12,798 bases of DNA from Burkholderiales bacterium (GTDB taxonomy: Bacteria; Pseudomonadota; Gammaproteobacteria; Burkholderiales; Burkholderiaceae_C). Within the stretch, counting starts at the first letter, position 1. Each line of letters opens with the position of its first letter. The notes under the pieces are model-generated. The model saw nothing but the letters and a program-made list of their open reading frames with translations, was not told the origin of the DNA and did no database searches. Positions 7,322 through 12,798 of this stretch are shown in pieces. The stretch spans positions 1 through 12,798 of the forward strand of contig CANBSV010000079.1 of assembly GCA_947372225.1 (NCBI GenBank), given 5' to 3'. The position numbers and the translations under genes are program-made.

Positions 7322-7347
7322 GGCCTGCCAGCGTCGCTAGCCGCGAC
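7297..7347 (+). promoter_or_regulatory. Alternative hairpins in the trp leader (attenuator-like)
   Basis: Arm 1, CTGGC plus CAGCG (7297-7301, 7303-7307), can pair with CGCTG (7316-7320) and GCCAG (7327-7331). Alternatively ACGCTG (7315-7320) pairs with CAGCGT (7329-7334). That second pairing overlaps a third stem, GTCGC (7333-7337) with GCGAC (7343-7347). A ribosome stalled at the two Trp codons would block arm 1 and favour the second pairing. The third stem is only five pairs and has no U-run after it, so it does not look like an intrinsic terminator. Pairings were found by eye, without energy calculation. Confidence 0.35.
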
Positions 7348-7384
7348 CCCTTGCAGTGCCGATTTGCTTGACTCGAATGACCAA

Positions 7385-7425
7385 GGGAGCGCCATGTGGC
7401 GAATCTCCCGGGCCGTGGAGGGCCC
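7385..7425 (+). promoter_or_regulatory. Mutually exclusive hairpins over the trpE ribosome binding site
   Basis: Hairpin A: GGGAG (7385-7389) pairs with CTCCC (7405-7409), and CGCC (7390-7393) pairs with GGCG (7398-7401), with an AAT bulge and the loop ATGT, which holds the start codon of the 13-codon minicistron. Hairpin B: TCTCC (7404-7408) pairs with GGAGG (7417-7421), the trpE Shine-Dalgarno. Hairpin C: GGGCC (7410-7414) pairs with GGCCC (7421-7425), covering the end of the same site. A and B compete for 7404-7408. In addition CCCTTG (7348-7353) could pair with CAAGGG (7382-7387) and disrupt A. Confidence 0.35.
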
Positions 7426-7435
7426 CGCAACGTGA
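7394..7435 (+). CDS. Candidate 13-codon minicistron coupled to trpE
   Basis: ATG at 7394 is preceded by AGGGAG (7384-7389), a good Shine-Dalgarno though closely spaced. It encodes MWRISRAVEGPAT and stops with TGA at 7433-7435, which overlaps the trpE GTG start (7432-7434) as GTGA. Codon 2 is Trp. Translating it would open the hairpins that cover the trpE ribosome binding site, so it could couple trpE translation to an upstream event. The frame is short enough to occur by chance; the exact stop/start overlap and its own Shine-Dalgarno are what make it noteworthy. Confidence 0.35.
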   Translation: MWRISRAVEGPAT

Positions 7436-8937
7436 TCACCGACGCCGAATTCAATCGCCTTGCGAACGAGGGATACAACCGTATTCCTCTTATCGCCCAG
7501 GCCTTCGCTGACCTCGAAACGCCGCTGTCTTTGTACCTGAAGCTCACCGGCCCCAAGAGCGGCGAGGCGCTGGCGAACGCAGGCAGGCCGAACAGTTTTC
7601 TGCTGGAGTCCGTTGTGGGGGGCGAGCGATTCGGGCGCTACTCCTTCATCGGGCTGCCTGCACGCACGGTGTTGCGAGCCACCGGGTTTGCCACCGAGGT
7701 GGTGACTGATGGCGTTGTGATCGAGCGTTACGAGGGCAACCCGCTGGATTTCATTGCTGCCTATCAGCAGCGTTTCAAGGTCGCGCTGCAATCGGGTTTG
7801 CCGCGCTTTTGCGGCGGGCTGGCCGGCTACTTCGGCTACGACGCGGTGCGCTGCATCGAACCCAAGTTGGCTCACACCGAGCTGCCCGGGGGGCTGGGAA
7901 CCCCCGACATCTTGCTGTTGCAATGCGAAGAGCTGGCGGTCATCGACAACCTGTCGGGCCGCTTGTCGCTGATCGTCTACGCCAATCCCCAGGAGCCCGA
8001 TGCCCTGGCGCGCGCTCGGCTGCGCCTGGCCGAACTGGCTGAGCGGCTCAACCACAGCGTGGTCGCGCCGCCGGTCGCACCCACCGCCTCGCGTGACGTG
8101 CTGCGCGACTTTGCCAAGGACGACTACATCGCGGCGGTGCTGCGCGCCAAGGAGTACATCGCCGCGGGCGACATGATGCAGGTGCAGGTCGGGCAGCGGC
8201 TGCGCAAGCCCTACACCGAGAGCCCGCTGAGCCTGTACCGCGCGCTGCGCTCGCTCAATCCGTCGCCGTACATGTACTTTTACGACATGGGCGACTTCCA
8301 GATCGTCGGCGCATCGCCTGAAATTCTGGTGCGCCGCGAGCACACGCTGGCTGGCGACAAGGTGACCATCCGGCCGCTGGCCGGCACCCGTCCGCGTGGC
8401 GCTACGCCCGAGCAGGATCTCGCGCTTGAGGCCGAACTCAGCGCCGACCCGAAGGAGCGTGCCGAACACCTGATGCTCATCGACCTGGCGCGCAATGACA
8501 TCGGTCGCATTGCCAAGACCGGGAGCGTCAAGGTCACCGAGGCCTTCACGGTCGAGCGCTATTCCCACGTGATGCACATCGTGAGCAACGTCGAAGGCCT
8601 GCTCAAGGACGGCATCACCAACCTTGATGTGCTCAAGGCCACCTTCCCGGCCGGGACGCTGACCGGAGCGCCGAAGGTTCGCGCGATGGAAATCATCGAC
8701 GAGCTCGAGCCGGTCAAACGCGGCATCTACGGCGGGGCGTGCGGTTACCTGAGCTTTGCCGGCGACATGGACGTGGCGATTGCCATTCGCACCGGCATCG
8801 TCAAGGACCAGATGCTCTATGTGCAGGCCGCTGCGGGGGTGGTGGCCGACTCGGTGCCTGAGCTCGAATGGCGTGAAACCGAAGCCAAGGCCCGTGCACT
8901 GATCCGCGCGGCCGAACTCGTCGAGGAGGGCTTCTGA
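7432..8937 (+). CDS. trpE: Anthranilate synthase component I
   Basis: A 501-residue enzyme that makes anthranilate from chorismate with ammonia supplied by TrpG; first committed step to tryptophan. The N-terminal domain has NSFLLESVVGGERFGRYSFIG (about 54-74), including the LLES motif that binds feedback-inhibiting tryptophan. The C-terminal chorismate-binding domain has VQVGQRLRKPY (231-241), PSPYMYFY (about 257-264), VGASPEILV (272-280), IRPLAGTRPRG (293-303), LIDLARNDIGR (about 329-339), FPAGTLTGAPK (about 385-395) and GIYGGACGYLSF (411-422). The GTG at 7432 was chosen over the GTG at 7396 because relatives begin at MITxxEF and because GGAGGG (7417-7422) sits nine bases upstream. Regulation is probably at the leader region. 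The stop codon is followed at once by ATG (8938), then 46 more bases before trpG. Confidence 0.97.
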   Translation: MITDAEFNRLANEGYNRIPLIAQAFADLETPLSLYLKLTGPKSGEALANAGRPNSFLLESVVGGERFGRYSFIGLPARTVLRATGFATEVVTDGVVIERYEGNPLDFIAAYQQRFKVALQSGLPRFCGGLAGYFGYDAVRCIEPKLAHTELPGGLGTPDILLLQCEELAVIDNLSGRLSLIVYANPQEPDALARARLRLAELAERLNHSVVAPPVAPTASRDVLRDFAKDDYIAAVLRAKEYIAAGDMMQVQVGQRLRKPYTESPLSLYRALRSLNPSPYMYFYDMGDFQIVGASPEILVRREHTLAGDKVTIRPLAGTRPRGATPEQDLALEAELSADPKERAEHLMLIDLARNDIGRIAKTGSVKVTEAFTVERYSHVMHIVSNVEGLLKDGITNLDVLKATFPAGTLTGAPKVRAMEIIDELEPVKRGIYGGACGYLSFAGDMDVAIAIRTGIVKDQMLYVQAAAGVVADSVPELEWRETEAKARALIRAAELVEEGF

Positions 8938-8997
8938 TGACACATCACCGCGCGCGCTGCGCCACCACCGAAGCCGAGGGTGCGACATGCTGCTGAT
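8938..8997 (+). other. 19-codon frame in the trpE-trpG gap, possible relic
   Basis: Immediately after the trpE stop (TGATGA), an ATG opens a 19-codon frame beginning MTHHRARCATTEAEG and ending at TGA 8995-8997, just inside trpG. It has no recognised domain. In some relatives, as I recall, a short chorismate mutase gene sits between trpE and trpG, and this could be the eroded start of one. It could equally be a chance frame or a coupling device for trpG. Confidence 0.2.
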
Positions 8998-9571
8998 GAT
9001 CGACAACTACGACAGCTTCACCTTCAACCTGGTGCAGTACTTCGCAGAGTTGGGCGAGGACGTGCGTGTGTTTCGCAACGACGAGCTGACGCTGGAGGGC
9101 GTCAGTGAGCTGCGGCCGGACCGGCTGGTGTTGTCTCCGGGACCTTGTTCTCCATCCGAAGCGGGCATCTGCGTGGGGTCTATCGGGCATTTCATGGGCA
9201 AGTTGCCTATCCTCGGCGTGTGCCTAGGGCACCAGAGCATTGGCGCTGCGCTTGGAGGCAACATCGTTCGCGCTCAGGTGCAAATGCATGGAAAGACCAG
9301 CGAAATATCGACCGACGAGCGAGGCGTCTTCAGCGGCTTGCCAGCCAGGTTTTCGGTAATTCGCTACCACTCCCTGGCCATCGAGCGCGCGACGCTCCCT
9401 GCCGCGCTCGAGATCACGGCCACGACCGAGGACGGCGAGATCATGGGCGTGCGCCATCGTGAGCTCGCGGGCACCGCCACGCCATTGGAAGGCGTGCAGT
9501 TCCACCCCGAATCGATCCTCACCGAGCACGGCCACGCGATGTTGAAGAACTTTCTGGATCTCAAGCCGTGA
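8987..9571 (+). CDS. trpG: Anthranilate synthase component II (glutamine amidotransferase)
   Basis: A 194-residue class I glutamine amidotransferase that hydrolyses glutamine and channels ammonia to TrpE. It opens with MLLMIDNYDSFTFNLVQYF, the canonical start. LSPGPCSPSEAG (49-60) forms the oxyanion region, GVCLGHQSIG (77-86) holds the nucleophile Cys79, and GVQFHPES (169-176) holds the catalytic His173 and Glu175. The triad is complete and the length is normal. It is TrpG alone, not a fusion with TrpD as in enterobacteria. The ATG at 8987 has a GAGGG Shine-Dalgarno (8976-8980) six bases upstream. The gap to trpE is 49 bases and the stop overlaps the trpD start as GTGA. Such stand-alone amidotransferases may also serve p-aminobenzoate synthase, which the sequence cannot decide. 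Confidence 0.97.
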   Translation: MLLMIDNYDSFTFNLVQYFAELGEDVRVFRNDELTLEGVSELRPDRLVLSPGPCSPSEAGICVGSIGHFMGKLPILGVCLGHQSIGAALGGNIVRAQVQMHGKTSEISTDERGVFSGLPARFSVIRYHSLAIERATLPAALEITATTEDGEIMGVRHRELAGTATPLEGVQFHPESILTEHGHAMLKNFLDLKP

Positions 9572-10608
9572 GCGCGCCTCTGAGCGATCAACAGGCGCTG
9601 GCCCGGCTGGTTGACCACCAGGAAATCCCGCACGACGACATGCTGGTGTTGATGCGGCGCATCATGAACGGCGAGGTGGCGCAATCTGTGTTGGCTGCGC
9701 TTCTGATCGGCCTGCGGGTCAAAAGGGAAACGGTCGGCGAGATCACTGCGGCAGCGCAGGTGATGCGTGAGTTCTCCACCCGCGTAGAGGTGACGGACCG
9801 GCGGCATCTGGTCGATATCGTGGGCACGGGCGGCGATGGTTCGCACACCTTCAACATCTCGACGTGCAGCATGTTCGTGGCGGCCGCGTGTGGCGCCAGG
9901 GTCAGCAAGCACGGCAACCGCAGTGTCTCGAGCAAATCGGGCAGTGCGGACGTGCTGGAGGCTCTTGGCGCCCAGATCGCCTTGTCGCCCGATCGCATCA
10001 GCCGCTGCATCGCCGACACCGGGCTGGGTTTCATGTTTGCACCGGCTCATCATCCGGCGATGAAGAACGTGGCCCCCGTGCGCCGCGAACTGGGTGTGCG
10101 CACCATCTTCAACATCCTTGGGCCACTCACCAACCCGGCCGGCGCTCCAAACATCCTGATGGGCGTGTTCAACGCCGAACTGGTGGGCATTCAGGCCCGG
10201 GCCTTGCAGCGGCTGGGCGCCGAGCACGCGCTGGTGGTGTACGGCCGTGATGGAATGGACGAGGTCACTCTGGGCGCATCCACAAGGGTGTGTGAAGTCA
10301 AAGATGGCGTCCTCAGCGAATACGACATCCACCCCGAGGACTTCGGGTTGCCGATGGCGAGCCAGCGCAGTTTGCGCGTGGAAACACCCGACGACTCCAG
10401 GCGCATGTTGATCGCTGTGCTGAACAACCAGCCTGGTCCGGCGCGCGACATCGTGATGCTCAATGCCGGCGTGGCGCTGTACGCCGCCAACGTGGCCTCC
10501 ACCATGGGCGATGGCGTGGCGATGGCGCGCGATGCGCTGGCCAACGGCCGGGCACGTGCGAAATTGGAAGCGTTCGTCAGCGCCACGCAGGCGCTCGCTT
10601 CAGCCTGA
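9568..10608 (+). CDS. trpD: Anthranilate phosphoribosyltransferase
   Basis: A 346-residue enzyme that transfers the phosphoribosyl group of PRPP to anthranilate, the second step of the pathway. The N-terminal helical bundle carries DHQEIPHDDM and RRIMNGEV (about 16-37). The PRPP-binding loop is DIVGTGGDGSHTFNIST (83-99), followed by VSKHGNRSVSSKSGSADVLE (112-131) and RTIFNILGPLTNPA (178-191). A DGMDE motif (228-232) supplies the acidic pair for magnesium. Length and motifs are standard. The start is GTG at 9568, whose last two bases are the first two of the trpG TGA stop, so translation is probably coupled. There is no strong Shine-Dalgarno. trpC follows after nine bases. Confidence 0.97.
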   Translation: MSAPLSDQQALARLVDHQEIPHDDMLVLMRRIMNGEVAQSVLAALLIGLRVKRETVGEITAAAQVMREFSTRVEVTDRRHLVDIVGTGGDGSHTFNISTCSMFVAAACGARVSKHGNRSVSSKSGSADVLEALGAQIALSPDRISRCIADTGLGFMFAPAHHPAMKNVAPVRRELGVRTIFNILGPLTNPAGAPNILMGVFNAELVGIQARALQRLGAEHALVVYGRDGMDEVTLGASTRVCEVKDGVLSEYDIHPEDFGLPMASQRSLRVETPDDSRRMLIAVLNNQPGPARDIVMLNAGVALYAANVASTMGDGVAMARDALANGRARAKLEAFVSATQALASA

Positions 10609-10617
10609 AAGCACTGC

Positions 10618-11406
10618 ATGAGTGACATCCTGAAACGAATCGTGGCGGTCAAACAAGACGAGATTCGCGTTGCCCGAGCCAAGCGGGATGAGTCGTCGCT
10701 GCGGCGTGACGCAGAGTCGCTCGGCGGCGTGAGGGATTTTGTGGGTGCCATGCGGTTGCGCTTGGGACAAGGCCGAGCCGCCGTGATCGCCGAAATCAAG
10801 AAAGCCAGCCCGAGCAAAGGCGTGCTGCGCGAGCATTTCGTGCCGTCCGACATCGCCCGTAGTTATGAGCAAGGCGGTGCGGTCTGCCTGAGCGTGCTGA
10901 CTGATGAGCAGTTTTTTCAGGGGTCGACCGCGTACCTGCAGCAAGCCCGTGCCGCCTGTGCGCTGCCGGTATTGCGCAAGGATTTCATGGTCGATCCGTA
11001 CCAGGTCTACGAGGCGCGCGCCATGGGCGCCGACTGCATCTTGCTGATTGCGGCCTGTCTGGACGATGCCCAAATGGCCGACCTGGAATCGCAGGCGCAT
11101 TCACTCGGCTTGGCGGTGCTGGTCGAGGTGCATGACGGTGCCGAACTGGACCGCGCCTTGCGCCTGAAGACGCCGCTGGTGGGTATCAACAACCGCAACC
11201 TGCGCACCTTTGAGGTCTCGCTTGAGACCACGCTGGGCATGCTCACCCGTGTTCCAGCGGATCGGGTGCTGGTGACGGAAAGTGGCGTGCTGAGCCGAGC
11301 CGACGTCATTCGCATGCGGGGCGCCGGCGTTTCTGCCTTTTTGGTCGGCGAGGCCTTCATGCGCGCGTCCGACCCGGGGAAGGCTCTTGGGGAATTGTTT
11401 ACTTGA
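10618..11406 (+). CDS. trpC: Indole-3-glycerol phosphate synthase
   Basis: A 262-residue TIM barrel that closes the indole ring to give indole-3-glycerol phosphate. It shows VIAEIKKASPSKG (56-68), with Glu59 and Lys61 matching the active-site pair of the family, SVLTDEQFFQGS (92-103), LRKDFMVDPYQVYEARAMGAD (119-139), with the catalytic Lys121, VLVEVHDGAEL (168-177), with Glu170, GINNRNLRTF (189-198), and TESGVLSRADV plus AFLVGEAFM, the phosphate-binding end (about 230-258). It is the stand-alone TrpC, without a fused TrpF domain. It begins nine bases after trpD without an obvious Shine-Dalgarno, and its TGA overlaps the TTG start of ung. Confidence 0.97.
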   Translation: MSDILKRIVAVKQDEIRVARAKRDESSLRRDAESLGGVRDFVGAMRLRLGQGRAAVIAEIKKASPSKGVLREHFVPSDIARSYEQGGAVCLSVLTDEQFFQGSTAYLQQARAACALPVLRKDFMVDPYQVYEARAMGADCILLIAACLDDAQMADLESQAHSLGLAVLVEVHDGAELDRALRLKTPLVGINNRNLRTFEVSLETTLGMLTRVPADRVLVTESGVLSRADVIRMRGAGVSAFLVGEAFMRASDPGKALGELFT

Positions 11407-12188
11407 CCAGTCATTCTGGCGACCCGGTGGGGGGTTTTTTTTCGGCGGCCAGTTCGTCCCGTTTGCAATCGCCTCTCGACAGTCTGGTCGATTGCTTGGA
11501 TACCGATTGGCGCTCCTGCGTCGAGGCCTGGCGCCAAAGCCCGACAGGACGAACTCTCATTGAACAAGTGGATGCCAGAGTGGCCGCTGGTGCCTCTGTT
11601 TACCCGGCGAACGTTTTTAGGGCACTTGAACTCACGCCGCTGGGCCAAACCCGGGTGGTGATTCTTGGGCAAGACCCCTACCATGGAGAAGGGCAGGCCG
11701 AGGGCTTGGCCTTCTCGGTTCCGCCTGGAGTTCGAGCGCCACCCAGCCTGCGAAACATCTTCAAGGAACTGCACAGGGACATTGGCTTTGTGCCGGCTTC
11801 ACACGGGCACCTCGGTGCATGGGCTGCGCGAGGCGTGCTGTTACTCAATTCAATCCTGACCGTCGAAAGCGGCGCTCCTGGGAGCCACGCAGGTTGCGGG
11901 TGGCAGGAGTTGACGGACCGACTCATTGGCGCGGCGGCCAAACATCGCGCACCCAAGGTGTTTCTTCTGTGGGGCGCCTATGCGCAAACCAAACGGAAGA
12001 TCATTCAGGATCTGGGTGCTGCCGGCCAACATCTCGTGCTTCAAAGCAACCATCCTTCGCCGCTGGCTGCCTTTCGCTCCCCCGCCCCCTTTGTGGGCAA
12101 TGGGCATTTCTCCCAGGCAGCGCAGTTTTTGGCGCGCGTTGATCCTGATCCTCTGGCGCTCAACTGGTCGATCGACGAGACGGACTGA
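11403..12188 (+). CDS. ung: Uracil-DNA glycosylase, family 1
   Basis: A 261-residue base-excision repair enzyme that removes uracil from DNA. Motifs: VVILGQDPYHGEGQAEGLAFSV (85-106 overall) with the water-activating Asp91, PPSLRNIFKEL (113-123) for the Ser/Pro loop, GVLLLNSILTV (134-144), LLWGAYAQ (178-185), and the leucine loop SNHPSPLAAFR (215-225) with His217, slightly altered from the usual HPSPLSAHR. The first 25 residues are poorly conserved in the family. The start is taken as TTG at 11403, overlapping the trpC stop as TTGA, with GGGGA at 11389-11393 as Shine-Dalgarno. No in-frame ATG exists before the conserved part, and a GTG at 11427 is the alternative. The N-terminal coding contains a G6T8 run. 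Its position makes it the last gene of the trp transcript. Confidence 0.95.
   Translation: MTSHSGDPVGGFFSAASSSRLQSPLDSLVDCLDTDWRSCVEAWRQSPTGRTLIEQVDARVAAGASVYPANVFRALELTPLGQTRVVILGQDPYHGEGQAEGLAFSVPPGVRAPPSLRNIFKELHRDIGFVPASHGHLGAWAARGVLLLNSILTVESGAPGSHAGCGWQELTDRLIGAAAKHRAPKVFLLWGAYAQTKRKIIQDLGAAGQHLVLQSNHPSPLAAFRSPAPFVGNGHFSQAAQFLARVDPDPLALNWSIDETD
11429..11442 (+). repeat. Homopolymer run G6T8 in the ung N-terminal codons
   Basis: Six G (11429-11434) directly followed by eight T (11435-11442), encoding Gly-Gly-Phe-Phe in the variable N-terminus of ung. In a GC-rich gene this is unusual. It is a possible site of polymerase slippage or of sequencing error. No stable hairpin sits directly before the T-run, so it is not read as a terminator. 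Confidence 0.6.
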
Positions 12189-12224
12189 CCCGCCGCAATG
12201 CGACTCGCGGTCGGTTGATTGCCG

Positions 12225-12233
12225 TGATAAACT
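12225..12233 (+). promoter_or_regulatory. Extended -10 promoter of the tRNA-tuf operon
   Basis: TG (12225-12226), one base, then TAAACT (12228-12233) forms an extended -10. The predicted start is near 12240, about eight bases before tRNA-Tyr. The bases after the hexamer (CTCGGGCTCGCCGC) are GC-rich, like the discriminators of stringently controlled stable-RNA promoters. The -35 region is weak. The TTGATT at 12215-12220 is too close to serve as -35. Confidence 0.5.
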
Positions 12234-12247
12234 CTCGGGCTCGCCGC

Positions 12248-12333
12248 GGAGGGGTGGCCGAGTGGTTAATGGCAGCAGACTGTAAATCTGCCCTCTAACG
12301 AGTACGCTGGTTCGAATCCAGCCTCCTCCACCA
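12248..12333 (+). tRNA. tRNA-Tyr (anticodon GTA)
   Basis: A class II tRNA. The acceptor stem GGAGGGG pairs with CCTCCTCC bases 12323-12329 (one G-U pair), the anticodon GTA lies at 12282-12284 in the loop CTGTAAA, an extended variable arm follows (about 12290-12306), the T loop is TTCGAAT, the discriminator is A12330 and CCA is encoded at 12331-12333. It is first in the Tyr-Gly-Thr-tuf cluster. Confidence 0.97.
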
Positions 12334-12385
12334 TAGCGAAAGTACAAAGTTTGAACCCCCTTGTGTCTCGGCTCAAGGGCTCCGG

Positions 12386-12459
12386 GCGGGAGTAGTTCAA
12401 TGGTAGAACCCTAGCCTTCCAAGCTAATGACGCGGGTTCGATTCCCGTCTCCCGCTCCA
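12386..12459 (+). tRNA. tRNA-Gly (anticodon TCC)
   Basis: The acceptor stem GCGGGAG pairs with CTCCCGC, the anticodon TCC is at 12418-12420 in loop CTTCCAA, the T arm is CGGGTTCGATTCCCG, the discriminator is T12456 and CCA is encoded at 12457-12459. It reads GGA and GGG codons. It lies 52 bases after tRNA-Tyr. Confidence 0.97.
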
Positions 12460-12524
12460 GGGTTTGCGCCGGAACAGGTGCAACGGTTGGTCCAGTTAGG
12501 TCTGGCCAGAGAGGTTTTGAGTAG

Positions 12525-12599
<75 letters not shown>

Positions 12600-12650
12600 G
12601 GTTTTTGGTTTGTTGGTTGAATTTTCGGTCTCGTATTCGAGGAGTTGAGA

Positions 12651-12798
12651 ATGGCAAAAGGCAAGTTTGAGCGTACCAAGCCGCACGTGAATGTGGGGAC
12701 GATTGGTCACGTTGACCATGGCAAGACGACGCTGACGGCGGCGATCACGACGGTTTTGAGCAAGTTGTTTGGTGGCGAGGCCAAGGCCTATGACCAAA
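12651..12798 (+). CDS. tuf: Elongation factor Tu, N-terminal fragment (cut by window edge)
   Basis: The first 49 codons of EF-Tu, the GTPase that delivers aminoacyl-tRNA to the ribosome. The start MAKGKFERTKPHVNVGTIG is canonical, followed by the P-loop GHVDHGKT (residues 19-26). The frame is open to the right edge, so about 350 residues are missing from the window only. The ATG at 12651 has a strong GAGGAG Shine-Dalgarno (12639-12644) six bases upstream. It is placed directly after tRNA-Tyr, tRNA-Gly and tRNA-Thr, the same order as in the E. coli tufB operon, so it is probably co-transcribed with them and released by tRNA processing. By analogy secE, nusG and ribosomal protein genes may follow to the right. 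Residue 4 is Gly, where Glu is more usual. Confidence 0.97.
   Translation, partial: MAKGKFERTKPHVNVGTIGHVDHGKTTLTAAITTVLSKLFGGEAKAYDQ

Noticed and set aside
7396..7431. GTG at 7396 as the trpE start
   Set aside because: It would add 12 residues not seen in the family, and the GTG at 7432 has the better-placed Shine-Dalgarno and matches the canonical N-terminus.
7141..9006. A 621-codon open frame on the minus strand across trpE and into trpG
   Set aside because: It lies opposite a clearly conserved trpE, has no recognisable domain and is low-complexity in His, Arg and Gln, as expected of the reverse strand of GC-rich coding DNA.
12187..12212. Bulged hairpin (GACCCGC with GCGGTC) after ung as an operon terminator
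   Set aside because: The stem is short with a long loop and is followed by GGTTGATT, which is not a U-tract.

Overview
The window looks like a chromosomal, housekeeping stretch from a GC-rich betaproteobacterium, most likely order Burkholderiales (Comamonadaceae or a near relative). This rests on the neighbourhood mltA / 'Gcr-type recombinase' / apaG / trpE-trpG-trpD-trpC-ung, on the tRNA-Tyr, tRNA-Gly, tRNA-Thr, tuf cluster, and on the wording of the proteins. I see no insertion sequence, prophage, CRISPR array or integrase-type element.

Layout. At 15-1265 (+) is an MgtC/DUF4010-type membrane protein, convergent with a fused membrane/spermidine-synthase-like protein (1278-3305, -). Upstream of that on the minus strand lie mltA (3364-4494), a membrane protein named a 'site-specific recombinase' of the Gcr family (4685-6733), and apaG (6757-7131). 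A 49-codon membrane-protein gene (4493-4642, +) starts back-to-back with mltA. A 300-base divergent region (7132-7431) separates apaG from the trp operon. The operon trpE, trpG, trpD, trpC, ung runs from 7432 to 12188 on the plus strand and uses three four-base stop/start overlaps. It is followed by tRNA-Tyr(GTA), tRNA-Gly(TCC), tRNA-Thr(GGT) and the first 49 codons of tuf, which runs off the right edge.

How the genes work together. TrpE and TrpG form anthranilate synthase, TrpD adds the phosphoribosyl group and TrpC makes indole-3-glycerol phosphate. trpF, trpB and trpA are not in the window. ung (uracil-DNA glycosylase) is coupled to the end of trpC. MltA is a lipoprotein murein lyase. The tRNA-tuf block supplies translation.

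The parts most worth a second look are regulatory and small-gene features rather than a new multi-gene system. (1) The trpE leader has an extended -10 promoter placed so that transcription could begin on the ATG of a 25-codon leader peptide with a Trp-Pro-Trp run and alternative hairpins. (2) A 13-codon second minicistron ends on the trpE start codon, inside mutually exclusive hairpins that bury either its own or the trpE ribosome binding site. (3) The small-protein gene has its -35/-10 promoter inside the mltA signal-peptide codons and shares a CATG with the mltA start. (4) apaG has a TAGAAT hexamer exactly six bases before its ATG, suggesting a leaderless message.
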